Below are positions 8,365 to 17,718 of a stretch of 52,732 nucleotides of DNA, in pieces. The position numbers and the translations under genes were made by a program. The stretch spans positions 1 through 52,732 of the forward strand of contig QHWJ01000225.1 in NCBI GenBank assembly GCA_003222535.1, given 5' to 3'. Position 1 is the stretch's first letter, and every line of letters begins with the position of its first letter. Source of the DNA: Acidobacteriota bacterium. GTDB lineage: Bacteria > Acidobacteriota > Vicinamibacteria > Vicinamibacterales > CAVVIG01. Below the pieces are notes generated by a model. The model was not told the DNA's origin. It made no database searches and saw only the letters and a program-made list of their open reading frames with translations.

Positions 8365-10704
8365 TCAGGCCACCCGCTTCGCGACATATTGCTCGATCGC
8401 CGTCGACCACACGCGCTCGGCGTCGTCGACCGACTGATCGATCACGATCTGACCGCCCACCCCCATCCGCAGCCGCTCACCGCCCGTCCGGCCGACGACG
8501 CGCGCCGGCACGTCCGCCGCCGCCGCGCGCTCGAGCACCGCAATGACATCATCCGGCACGACGGAGACCACCACCCGCGACGCCGATTCGCCGAAGAGCG
8601 CCGCACACACGTTCATCCGCGACTCGCGGGCGACCTGCACACGGTCGATCGATATTTCCACGCCAATCCGGCTCGTATCGAAGCAGCACTCTGCGACCGT
8701 CACGGCGAGACCGCCGTCGGAGCAGTCGTGCGCTGATCGCATGAGACGCTCGGCTGCGAGCGTCACGAGCAAGGTCTGCAGCCGGTGTTCGACATCGAGA
8801 TCAAGCGCCGGCGGCATGCCGCGAACCAGATCATGCATCACTTTCAAATACTCGCTTCCGCCGAGCTCGCCGCGACTGTCGCCCAGCAGGATGACGGCGT
8901 CGCCCGCCTCCTGGAATCGCCGGCTGACGACGTGGTCGGCCCGCTCGAGCAGGCCGACCACGCCGATCGTCGGCGTCGGATAGATCGCCCTGCCGTCGGT
9001 CTCGTTATACAGGCTGACGTTCCCGCCGGTGATCGGCACGTCGAGCGCACGGCACGCGGCGCCGATACCTTCAACCGCTCTCGCAAACTGCCACATGATG
9101 GCCGGGCGCTCCGGATTGCCGAAGTTGAGACAGTTGGTCGCGCCCAGCGGTCGCGCGCCGGCGCACGCGACGTTACGCGCCGCTTCGGCCACGGCGAGCA
9201 TCGCGCCACGGTACGGATCGAGGTAGCAGTACCGCCCGTTGCCGTCGACCGACATCGCCAGCGCGCGGTCAGTCGCCTTGATGCGGACGACCCCGGCGCC
9301 GAGCCCCGGCGGGTTGATGGTGTTGGTGCGCACCATGTGGTCGTACTGCCGGTACACCCAGCGCTTGCTGGCGACCGTCGGCGAGCCGAGGATCGAGAGC
9401 AGTACCGAGTTGAGATCGCCCGGCTGAAGCCCTCGCGCTCGGCCGTCGGCGACGGAATGGAGCGCGAAGGCTTTAGCCGAGCGGTCGAGCGCGCCCAGAT
9501 CTTCCAGCGTGGAGGCTTCAGCCAGGCAATCAAGCGCGTCCAGATCGAGCTTCTGCGCTTCGGCCACATACGCCGGCTCGGTCATCGGCCGCTCGTAGAG
9601 CGGCGCCTCGTCGGTGAGCGCGCGATTCGGGATCTCCGCCACGACCTGGCCGCGATCCTTCACGCGCAGCATCCCGTCCGCCGTGACCTGGCCGATATGC
9701 ACGGCGTGCAGGTCCCATTTGTCGAAGATTCGCTCGACCTCGTTCTCGCGGCCGCGCTTCACCACGAGCAGCATGCGCTCCTGCGACTCCGACAACATGA
9801 TTTCGTACGGCGTCATGCCCGTCTCGCGCTGCGGCACCAACGCCACGTCGATTTCGACTCCGGCGCCTCCGCGCGATCCCATCTCCGTCGTCGAGCAGGT
9901 CAACCCGGCGGCGCCCATGTCCTGGATGCCCACGAGCGCATCGGTCCGCATCACCTCGAGGCACGCCTCGAGGAGCAGCTTTTCCATGAACGGGTCGCCG
10001 ACCTGCACGGCCGGCCGCTTGTCTGCCGACTTCTCATCGAACTCGGCCGACGCCATGGTCGCGCCGTGGATGCCGTCGCGGCCGGTTTTCGCGCCAACGT
10101 AGTAGACCGGGTTGCCGGCGCCGGACGCGACGCCTTTGACGATGTCGGAAGCCCGGGCGATGCCGAGGCAGAAGACGTTCACGAGCGGATTGTCCGCGTA
10201 GGACGGCTCGAACGAGATTTCGCCGCCGACGGTGGGAATACCGATGCTGTTGCCATAGCCCGCGATACCGGCGACCACGCCCTCGACGAGACGGCGAGTG
10301 CCCCGGGATTCGAGCGGCCCGAAGCGGAGCGAGTTGAGCAGAGCGATGGGCCGCGCGCCCATCGTGAAAATGTCGCGGATGATGCCACCCACGCCCGTGG
10401 CCGCGCCCTGATACGGCTCGATGAACGACGGGTGATTGTGCGACTCGATTTTGAAGACCGCCGCCAGGCCATCGCCGATGTCGACGGCGCCGGCGTTTTC
10501 ACCTGGCCCCTGGAGCACCTGCGGCCCGTCGCTCGGCAGCGTCTTCAAGTGCACGCGGGAGCTCTTGTAGCTGCAGTGCTCAGACCACATCACCGAGAAG
10601 ATGCCGAGCTCGGTCGGGTTCGGCTCGCGGCCGAGGAACTGCACGATGCGGTCGTACTCGTCCGGCGTCAGGCCGTGGCGTTCGAGAACCGGCGGATCGA
10701 TCAT
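8365..10704 (-). CDS. purL: Phosphoribosylformylglycinamidine synthase subunit PurL (small type, with a repeat-derived insert)
   Basis: Large synthetase subunit of the three-part FGAM synthase (PurL with PurQ and PurS). At 779 residues it is some 35-40 longer than usual. Landmarks are SEHCSYKSS (41-49) with the catalytic His43, IESHNHPS (86-93) and [20 protein letters not shown]. Around residues 395-428 the usual linker before [19 protein letters not shown] is replaced by [22 protein letters not shown], which is encoded by a GC-rich palindrome with 20-base arms at 9421-9440 and 9460-9479. This probably accounts for the extra length. The gene overlaps purQ by ATGA. Confidence 0.96.
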   Translation of the reverse strand: MIDPPVLERHGLTPDEYDRIVQFLGREPNPTELGIFSVMWSEHCSYKSSRVHLKTLPSDGPQVLQGPGENAGAVDIGDGLAAVFKIESHNHPSFIEPYQGAATGVGGIIRDIFTMGARPIALLNSLRFGPLESRGTRRLVEGVVAGIAGYGNSIGIPTVGGEISFEPSYADNPLVNVFCLGIARASDIVKGVASGAGNPVYYVGAKTGRDGIHGATMASAEFDEKSADKRPAVQVGDPFMEKLLLEACLEVMRTDALVGIQDMGAAGLTCSTTEMGSRGGAGVEIDVALVPQRETGMTPYEIMLSESQERMLLVVKRGRENEVERIFDKWDLHAVHIGQVTADGMLRVKDRGQVVAEIPNRALTDEAPLYERPMTEPAYVAEAQKLDLDALDCLAEASTLEDLGALDRSAKAFALHSVADGRARGLQPGDLNSVLLSILGSPTVASKRWVYRQYDHMVRTNTINPPGLGAGVVRIKATDRALAMSVDGNGRYCYLDPYRGAMLAVAEAARNVACAGARPLGATNCLNFGNPERPAIMWQFARAVEGIGAACRALDVPITGGNVSLYNETDGRAIYPTPTIGVVGLLERADHVVSRRFQEAGDAVILLGDSRGELGGSEYLKVMHDLVRGMPPALDLDVEHRLQTLLVTLAAERLMRSAHDCSDGGLAVTVAECCFDTSRIGVEISIDRVQVARESRMNVCAALFGESASRVVVSVVPDDVIAVLERAAAADVPARVVGRTGGERLRMGVGGQIVIDQSVDDAERVWSTAIEQYVAKRVA
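9421..9479. repeat. Palindromic repeat within purL
   Basis: The arms CGGCTGAAGCCCTCGCGCTC (9421-9440) and its near-complement (9460-9479) differ at two of 20 positions. The 19-base loop contains a further small stem, CCGTC-GGC-GACGG. Another GGAGGCTTCAGCC motif follows at 9511-9523. The arm resembles the arm of the 16S-leader hairpin (333-409). Confidence 0.8.
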
Positions 10705-11549
10705 CGTGACCGCCCGGCTGAAAGGCTCGCGCTCCTCCCCATCGAGAGGCTCGGATGACGGTTGCCGGCAGCGCCGACGACGGACGGCTGGAGCGCGAGG
10801 CGTTCCGCCTCCGCTGAAGCCATGGCGGACCGCCGAAGCCTTGGCGAAGGCTGGTCAGCCGACCGGAAGGCACCGACAATCGAGTCAAAAATGGCCCGAC
10901 CGTCCACGCTGCCGAGCAGCGCTTCGCAGGCTCGCTCCGGGTGCGGCATCATGCCGACGACATTGCGGGCTTCATTGCAAAGGCCGGCGATCGCATTCGC
11001 CGAACCATTCGGATTCCAGGCATCGTCGAGGCGGCCCTCGGGATCCGCATACCGCAGGATGACCTGTCGATTCGCCTCGATCCGCTGCAGCATCTCGGAC
11101 GGCGCGAAATAGTTGCCTTCGCCGTGTCCGATCGGAATCCTCAGCACCTGGCCGGCGCGCGCGGCGCTCGTGAACGGCGTGTCGATCTGCTCGACGCGCA
11201 GATGCACATGCTCGCATCGGTACTTCAGGCCTCGATTGCGCAACATCGCGCCCGGAAGCAGGCCGGACTCGAGGAGGATCTGAAAACCGTTGCAGATGCC
11301 GAGCACCGGGCCGCCGCGGTCCGCAAAGGCGCGCACCTCGGTCATGATCGGCGAGAAGCGCGCCATCGCCCCGGTCCGCAGGTAGTCGCCGTGCGCAAAG
11401 CCACCGGGCAGAATCACGACGTCCGCGCCCTTCAAATCGGCATCCTTGTGCCAGAGGTACTCCGCGTCCTGACCGAGCACATCCCTGGCCGCGTGAAACG
11501 CGTCCTCGTCGCAGTTGCTGCCCGGAAAGACGGCGATGCCGAATCGCAT
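10701..11549 (-). CDS. purQ: Phosphoribosylformylglycinamidine synthase subunit PurQ with a repeat-derived C-terminal tail
   Basis: Glutaminase subunit that feeds ammonia to PurL. The class I amidotransferase triad is visible: Cys86 in GICNGFQ, then His203 and Glu205 in MPHPERA. The normal protein ends near residue 228 (IFDSIVGAF). Here the frame continues to 282 residues with the tail [20 protein letters not shown] and beyond, encoded by a 69-base dispersed repeat (10793-10861) and by a second GC-rich repeat-like stretch near 10713-10733 (CGGCTGAAAGGCTCGCGCTCC is the plus-strand core). The tail is probably tolerated and disordered. It overlaps purL by four bases. Confidence 0.95.
   Translation of the reverse strand: MRFGIAVFPGSNCDEDAFHAARDVLGQDAEYLWHKDADLKGADVVILPGGFAHGDYLRTGAMARFSPIMTEVRAFADRGGPVLGICNGFQILLESGLLPGAMLRNRGLKYRCEHVHLRVEQIDTPFTSAARAGQVLRIPIGHGEGNYFAPSEMLQRIEANRQVILRYADPEGRLDDAWNPNGSANAIAGLCNEARNVVGMMPHPERACEALLGSVDGRAIFDSIVGAFRSADQPSPRLRRSAMASAEAERLALQPSVVGAAGNRHPSLSMGRSASLSAGRSR
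10793..10861. repeat. 69-base dispersed repeat, copy A (in purQ)
   Basis: The plus-strand sequence here matches the reverse complement of 16876-16944 at all but roughly eight of 69 positions. It holds several small palindromes: GGCGGACCGCC, GCCTT-GGCG-AAGGC and GGCTG-GT-CAGCC. It lies in the 3' extension of purQ. Confidence 0.85.
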
Positions 11550-11568
11550 CTCAGACTCCTCGCCGGCG

Positions 11569-12123
11569 TTACGGGACCGTGCCGGCGCTCGCGGGCGGCA
11601 CGATTCCGTTCATTCGCAGATACACCACCAGCTGCCCGTAATGATCCGTCGCATGCCAGACAGCCAGCGTCGAAATCCCCAGACGGGTCGTTTTTCCGCC
11701 ATACGGACCTTCGACGGCATCGAGCGCGTTGGCCGGCGTGAGGCGACGCATGACCTGGCCGGCGTAGGCGAACGACTCGCGCAGGTACTGCATCAGCTCG
11801 TCCTTCGTCCTGGCGGGGCTCGGCCCGCCCGACTCACACCGTGGGGGCGGCTCCTTGTGCTCGACCTCGTTGAAAAAGGCGTAGTTCGCGCACGCAACGT
11901 GCTTCACCTGTTCGGCGAACGTGCGCACGCCCGAGAACTGCCCGTCCTTCGGCGCGAAATTCCAGCGATCGGCCGGCATCGCGTTCGCAAGGCTCACGAA
12001 CGATTTCTCGATCATCGTGAACCATTGAGCGACGGTGGCGGCCATCGGATCGACGCGCTCCTGCGCCCCCGTGGAGCTCGCCAGCGTCAGGCACGCCGCC
12101 GAGAGAAGCGTGACGCGCTTCAT
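11569..12123 (-). CDS. DinB-superfamily protein with signal peptide
   Basis: A 184-residue protein with an N-terminal signal peptide (MKRVTLLSAACLTLASSTGA) and a DinB/DUF664-like four-helix bundle. The putative metal-binding histidines are in EQVKHVACANYAFF and AVWHATDHYGQLVVYLRMNG. Family members are thiol transferases or metal-dependent hydrolases, mostly of unknown substrate, and exported forms are common in Acidobacteriota. It sits between purS and purQ, only three bases after the purS-side gene boundary, and appears to have been inserted into a purine operon without breaking it. Function in purine synthesis is not implied. Confidence 0.8.
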   Translation of the reverse strand: MKRVTLLSAACLTLASSTGAQERVDPMAATVAQWFTMIEKSFVSLANAMPADRWNFAPKDGQFSGVRTFAEQVKHVACANYAFFNEVEHKEPPPRCESGGPSPARTKDELMQYLRESFAYAGQVMRRLTPANALDAVEGPYGGKTTRLGISTLAVWHATDHYGQLVVYLRMNGIVPPASAGTVP

Positions 12124-12125
12124 GG

Positions 12126-12365
12126 TCAGTCAACCTCGATGCGGTAGCTCTCGATGACCGGGTTGGCCAGCAGCCTGCCGGCGACTTCCGCGGCCACCGT
12201 GCGCGCCTCGGCCGCCTCGGTCGTCGCCAGGTCGAGCTCGAAGTACTTCCCCTGCCGGACGTCCTCGACGTTCTGATAGCCGAGCGAGCGCAGCGCGTCG
12301 GCAATCGTCCTGCCCTGCGGATCGAAGACCGACGGCTTCAGCGTGACGAAAACGCGCGCGCGCAT
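12126..12365 (-). CDS. purS: Phosphoribosylformylglycinamidine synthase subunit PurS
   Basis: Small dimeric subunit that bridges PurL and PurQ. The 79-residue length is normal. The N-terminal strand ARVFVTLKPSVFDPQGRTIADAL and the segment LGYQNVEDVRQGKYFELDL are typical of the family. It follows purB by four bases and precedes the DinB-like gene by two, so one transcript is likely from purB onward. Confidence 0.95.
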   Translation of the reverse strand: MRARVFVTLKPSVFDPQGRTIADALRSLGYQNVEDVRQGKYFELDLATTEAAEARTVAAEVAGRLLANPVIESYRIEVD

Positions 12366-12369
12366 GCAG

Positions 12370-13674
12370 TCAGGCCCTCACGGGATGGAACACGCGATCG
12401 AAGATGTGGTCGACGTGCTTCAACTGCTCGCCGAGGTCGAACGCGCGCTCGATCTCGGCGGCGGGCAGCGCGCGCCCGACATCCGGATCGGCCAGCAGCA
12501 GCGTCTTGAAGTCGAGCTGCTCGGAACACGACCGCAAGGCGTTGCGCTGCACCCATTCGTATGCCACCTCGCGCGAGACGCCTTTCTTCGCGAGCTCGAG
12601 CAGCACCGTGCCCGAGAAGACCACGCCGCGCATGCGATCGAGGTTCTCGAGCATGCGCCCGGGGTTCACGACCATGCCGCGAACGATTCGCGTGAAACGC
12701 CGCAGCATGTGATCCAGCGCGATGAAGCTGTCGGGCAGAATCACGCGCTCGACCGACGAATGCGAGATGTCGCGCTCGTGCCAGAGCGCGATGTTCTCGA
12801 ACGCCGCGTGGCAATTGCCTCGAATGAGCCGCGCCAGGCCGCAGATCTGCTCGCATCCGATCGGGTTGCGCTTGTGCGGCATCGCGGAGGACCCCTTCTG
12901 GCCCCTGGCGAACGGTTCCTCGACCTCGCCGATCTCCGTCCTCTGCAGGCCCCGGACTTCGAGCGCGAACTTCTCGAGCGAGGCCGCCGTGATCGCCAGC
13001 GCCGCGAGGAGCTCCGCGTGCCGATCGCGCTGAATCACCTGCGAAGCCACCGGGGCCGGCTCCAGCCCGAGGCGCCGGCAGACGTCGGCCTCGACCGCCG
13101 GCGGCAGGTGCGCGAAGGTCCCCACCGCGCCGGACAGCTTGCCGACGCTGACGGTCGCGCGGGCGCGACCGACGCGCTCGACGTCGCGGGCGATCTCCGC
13201 GTACCACAGCGCCAGCTTCAACCCGAACGTCATCGGCTCCGCGTGCACGCCGTGCGTACGGCCGATCATCGGCGTCCGGCGATGCTCCAGCGCCCGATCC
13301 CGGACAGCATCCCCGAGCGCAGAGAGATCGCTCAGCAGCACGCCGCACGCCTCGCGCATCTGCAGCGCCTGCGCCGTGTCGATGACGTCCGACGAGGTCA
13401 TCCCGAAGTGCAGCCACCGGGCCGACGGTCCGACGGTCTCGCCGACGGCGGTGGTGAACGCGATGACGTCGTGCTGGGAGGTCCGCTCGATTTCTTCGAT
13501 GCGCGCGATGTCGAAGCCGGCGCGCTCACGAATGTCGCGCGCCGCCTCGGGCGGAACAATACCGGCGGCCGCCATCGCGTCGGCGGCGGCGGTCTCCACC
13601 AGCAGCCAGGTTTCGTACCGGCGCTGGTCGCTCCAGATCCGCCCCATGTCCGGGTGGGTGTAGCGCGGAATCAT
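12370..13674 (-). CDS. purB: Adenylosuccinate lyase
   Basis: Cleaves SAICAR and adenylosuccinate with release of fumarate. The 434-residue protein belongs to the fumarase/aspartase superfamily: TSSDVIDT (93-100), GRTHGVHAEP (138-147) with the catalytic His141, and the signature GSSAMPHKRNP (261-271) on the mobile catalytic loop. It begins the purB-purS-DinB-purQ-purL-purF run, 14 bases after the M16 peptidase stop. Confidence 0.97.
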   Translation of the reverse strand: MIPRYTHPDMGRIWSDQRRYETWLLVETAAADAMAAAGIVPPEAARDIRERAGFDIARIEEIERTSQHDVIAFTTAVGETVGPSARWLHFGMTSSDVIDTAQALQMREACGVLLSDLSALGDAVRDRALEHRRTPMIGRTHGVHAEPMTFGLKLALWYAEIARDVERVGRARATVSVGKLSGAVGTFAHLPPAVEADVCRRLGLEPAPVASQVIQRDRHAELLAALAITAASLEKFALEVRGLQRTEIGEVEEPFARGQKGSSAMPHKRNPIGCEQICGLARLIRGNCHAAFENIALWHERDISHSSVERVILPDSFIALDHMLRRFTRIVRGMVVNPGRMLENLDRMRGVVFSGTVLLELAKKGVSREVAYEWVQRNALRSCSEQLDFKTLLLADPDVGRALPAAEIERAFDLGEQLKHVDHIFDRVFHPVRA

Positions 13675-13688
13675 CTCATCGAGAGCGA

Positions 13689-15023
13689 CTAATCGAGATG
13701 GAGCCGTTCAGCCGGAATCTGCAACCCGTTCACGTTGCCGAGCACGGTCGCCGCCAGGGAGCCGTTCCGGAAGAGATCCGCGGCCACCCGCTGCACGTCG
13801 GCCGTCGTCACACGCTCGATGCCGACGAGCGTCTCGTCCAGACCGAATTGTCGATCGAAGTAGATCTCCTGGCGGGCCAGGTGCGACATGCGGCTCGCCG
13901 TGTTCTCGAGGCTCAGCATGAGGCTGCCCTTCAGATGATCCTTGGACCGCTGCAGCTCCGCGTCCGGCACGCGCGCATTCTTGACGCCGCGCAGCTCTTC
14001 GACACAGAGATCGATGACTTCCCCGACGGCCTCGTTCGAGCAGCCGGCGTAAATCGTGAACGACCCCGCGTCCCGATACGCGCTCAAGCCGCTGAAGACG
14101 GCGTACGCCAGCCCGCGCTTCTCGCGCACGTTCTGAAACAGACGCGAGCTCATCGAGCCGCCGAGCAGCGTGTTGAGCACGTAGCTCGAGTACCGGTCGT
14201 CGTGGTTCTGCGGATAGCTGCCGACGCCGAGGCACACGTGGCTCTGCTCGAGCTCCTTGTTGCGCACGAGAATCTTGGGGACCACGCGCGGCGCCTCATC
14301 GCTGGCCGGATCGCCCGGTTCGGTCAGCGATCCGAACTTCTCGCCGACGAGCTCGCGCACCCGGTCGTGCTCGAGGTTGCCGACCGCCGCGACGATCAGG
14401 TTCCTGGCCGTATAGACGCTCCGGAAGTAATCACGCAGCAGCTCCGCGTTGAACGACTCGACCGTCTCCTTCGTGCCGAGGATCGGACGGCCGAGCGGAT
14501 GATTCTCCCAGAAGCTCTGCGTGAAGAGCTCGTGGACGAGGTCGTCGGGCGTGTCCTCGACCATCTTGATCTCTTCGACGACGACTTTCTTCTCGCGCTC
14601 GATGTCCTCGGGGCTGAACGCCGGGTTGCGGACGATATCGGAGAGGATGTCGATCGCGAGCGGCAGATGCTCGTCGAGGACCTTGATGTAGTAGCTCGCG
14701 TACTCCTTGGCGGTGAAGGCGTCGAGCTGCCCGCCGATGGAGTCGATCGCCTGTGCAATATCCTCAGCCGAGCGGCTCGCGGTGCCCTTGAACAGCATGT
14801 GCTCGACGAAATGCGCGATGCCCCCGCGCTCGGCCGATTCGTGGCGGGAGCCCCGGGTGAGCCATACGCCGATGCTGATCGATCGGACCTGCGTCATCTT
14901 CTCGGTGAGAAGGCGAAGTCCGTTATCGAGAACGTCTCGAACGATAGGTACATTCAAGGTGAAGCTCGCAGTGGAGCGCGTGTCACGGGCCCGGCGACGT
15001 GCCGTAAAATATGATGTTACCAT
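13689..15023 (-). CDS. M16-family zinc peptidase (processing-peptidase-like)
   Basis: A 444-residue single-chain M16B peptidase. The inverted zinc motif is HFVEH (71-75) with the third ligand about E151 (VVVEEIKMVEDTPDD). The C-terminal half carries the REKRGLAYAVFSG segment typical of the inactive-half fold. Such proteins degrade or process peptides in the cytoplasm or periplasm, but the substrate is unknown. The first 23 residues, before NVPIVRDVLDNGLRL, are basic and not family-like, so a TTG start at 14957 is possible. It is divergent from rlmN, and its stop is 14 bases before purB. Confidence 0.9.
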   Translation of the reverse strand: MVTSYFTARRRARDTRSTASFTLNVPIVRDVLDNGLRLLTEKMTQVRSISIGVWLTRGSRHESAERGGIAHFVEHMLFKGTASRSAEDIAQAIDSIGGQLDAFTAKEYASYYIKVLDEHLPLAIDILSDIVRNPAFSPEDIEREKKVVVEEIKMVEDTPDDLVHELFTQSFWENHPLGRPILGTKETVESFNAELLRDYFRSVYTARNLIVAAVGNLEHDRVRELVGEKFGSLTEPGDPASDEAPRVVPKILVRNKELEQSHVCLGVGSYPQNHDDRYSSYVLNTLLGGSMSSRLFQNVREKRGLAYAVFSGLSAYRDAGSFTIYAGCSNEAVGEVIDLCVEELRGVKNARVPDAELQRSKDHLKGSLMLSLENTASRMSHLARQEIYFDRQFGLDETLVGIERVTTADVQRVAADLFRNGSLAATVLGNVNGLQIPAERLHLD

Positions 15024-15060
15024 CTTAGCCCCTCAGGCACCGAGAAACGAGGGATATGCC

Positions 15061-16149
<1,089 letters not shown>

Positions 16150-16180
16150 TCGAGTGCGCACCCACGAACTGCTCATTCGT

Positions 16181-17638
16181 TCATGATCGAGAAGGACCGA
16201 GATCACGTCGCCGGCCCAGGCGGTCCGCCTGCGACGCAGTCTGCCGGCGCCGCCCCGGCACGTCATCGCCCGTACTCACCCCGTTGTCGAGCCCCGCGAT
16301 CCTGACCGCCACCCATTCGTTCGGTCCTCGACCGGGCGCGATTTTAAGCTTCATGTAATTGTCGGTGACGACCCGCGAGCCATCCTCAACCGTGAGCCCG
16401 CGCCGGACTGCGCCGATCTGCGACTCGAGGAACCGCGACGCGAGTCGCTGACCGATCGCGCGTATACGGCGGGCGCGCTCGCGCACGGCGACGCCGCCCA
16501 CCTTCTCGCGCATCGTCGAGGCGGGTGTGCCCGGCCGGTCGGAATACGGAAACACGTGGAGGTGGGTGAGAGGCGATCGTTCGAGATAGCTGGCGAGCCT
16601 TTCGAAGTCGTCCCCGGTTTCACCGGGGAAGCCGATGATGATGTCGGAGCCGATCGAGGCGTGCGGGACGCGCGCGCGGATGTCGTCGACCAGCGACGCG
16701 TAATAGGCGATCGTGTAGGGCCGGCGCATCGCCGCCAGCACGCGATCGCTGGCGTGTTGCAGCGGCAGATGAAAATGCGGCGCGAAGCGCTCGGATGTGG
16801 CGACGAGCTCCACGATCTCACGCGAGCAATCCATCGGCTCGAGGGAACTGATGCGGAAAAGCAGATCGTGGCGCCCGGCTGACCAGCCTCCGCCAAGGCT
16901 TCGGCGGTCCGCCGTAGCTTCAGCGAAGGCGGAACCCTTCGCGCTGCGATACGTGGCCTTCGCGCCAGAGTGGGTGGTGTCCGCCTCCGGAGGGACCTCG
17001 CCGAGCGCCCGAAGAAGCCCGATCAGCGACGTCCGCGGCTGCAGATCGCGTCCATATGAGCCGAGGTGGACGCCGGTCAGCGCGATCTCCTTGAATCCGG
17101 CCGACGCCACGCGGTCGACCTCGCGCAGCACGTCGTCCACCGGCACGCTCCGCGGCGTGCCTCTCGTCGTCGGGATGATGCAATAGGAGCACGGCTCGGC
17201 GCATCCCGTCTGCACACGGAGCGTGAACGCGGTGCGGCCGGCGACGCCAGGCTCGACCGCGGCGCCGCAGCTTCCGTCGCCGTCCCCGAAGCGTTCCGCA
17301 GTCGTCGGAGTCGACCGCAGGACCTGAATCAGCTGCGGCTTGTCGTCGTTGGGCACCACGCACGCGACATTCGGCAGCGCGGCCATGTCGGCGGGGCGCC
17401 GGGTTGCATAACAACCCGTCACGACAATGCGGGCGCCCGGGTTGTCCCGGGCCACGCGACGAATGGTCTGCCGCGCGCCTTGATCGGCCGAGGCCGTGAC
17501 GGAGCACGTGTTCACCACGACGAGGTCGGCGGCGTCGGGCGGCACCGCAACCGCCCCGGTCGCGCGCAGCTCTTCCTCGAAACCGAGAGAGTCGGCCTGA
17601 TTCACGCGGCAGCCGAAGGTAATCACCGAGTACTTCAT
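16181..17638 (-). CDS. mtaB: MtaB-type tRNA t6A methylthiotransferase with an in-frame repeat insert
   Basis: MiaB/MtaB family radical-SAM enzyme that adds a methylthio group to t6A37 of tRNA. The N-terminal cluster cysteines are C10, C45 and C76, the radical-SAM motif is C146-AEP-C150-SY-C153, and a TRAM-like region lies near the end (NYMKLKIAPG). The N-terminus FGCRVNQADS fits MtaB better than MiaB. Between ALGEVPPEA and LLFRISSLEP there is an extra stretch of about 40 residues; residues 232-255 are encoded by a 69-base dispersed repeat. The ATG start itself is one unit of a 7-base tandem array, with no recognisable ribosome site. The enzyme may still fold if the insert loops out. Confidence 0.92.
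   Translation of the reverse strand: MKYSVITFGCRVNQADSLGFEEELRATGAVAVPPDAADLVVVNTCSVTASADQGARQTIRRVARDNPGARIVVTGCYATRRPADMAALPNVACVVPNDDKPQLIQVLRSTPTTAERFGDGDGSCGAAVEPGVAGRTAFTLRVQTGCAEPCSYCIIPTTRGTPRSVPVDDVLREVDRVASAGFKEIALTGVHLGSYGRDLQPRTSLIGLLRALGEVPPEADTTHSGAKATYRSAKGSAFAEATADRRSLGGGWSAGRHDLLFRISSLEPMDCSREIVELVATSERFAPHFHLPLQHASDRVLAAMRRPYTIAYYASLVDDIRARVPHASIGSDIIIGFPGETGDDFERLASYLERSPLTHLHVFPYSDRPGTPASTMREKVGGVAVRERARRIRAIGQRLASRFLESQIGAVRRGLTVEDGSRVVTDNYMKLKIAPGRGPNEWVAVRIAGLDNGVSTGDDVPGRRRQTASQADRLGRRRDLGPSRS
16876..16944. repeat. 69-base dispersed repeat, copy B (in mtaB)
   Basis: This is the inverted counterpart of 10793-10861, with about 61 of 69 positions identical by eye. It is in the opposite orientation relative to the host gene from copy A, yet both keep an open frame. 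Confidence 0.85.
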
Positions 17639-17718
17639 ACTTCAAACTTCAGGCGACTTCAGACTTCAGATTTCAGACTTCAGACTTCAGACTTCAGACT
17701 TCAGACTTCAGACTTCTG
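17632..17718. repeat. 7-base tandem array filling the purD-mtaB gap
   Basis: Twelve units of ACTTCAG (plus strand), with single-base variants, run from 17632 to 17718 with one three-base interruption at 17653-17655. The left-most unit ACTTCAT contains the mtaB start codon. The purD stop codon (17708-17710) lies in the right-most units. The whole intergenic region is therefore array. Confidence 0.95.

Noticed and set aside
8785-10758. A 657-codon plus-strand open frame opposite purL and the purQ end
   Set aside because: It is antisense to clear, conserved enzymes. High GC and codon bias keep the opposite frame open. The translation is rich in Arg/His/Val without any recognisable domain.
14707-15060. 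Upstream extension of rlmN over the M16 peptidase start
   Set aside because: The GTG at 15061 has a ribosome site and gives family length. The extension is antisense to M16 and not RlmN-like.
16150-16180. Terminator between rlmN and mtaB
   Set aside because: No stem of useful length in this 31-base gap.
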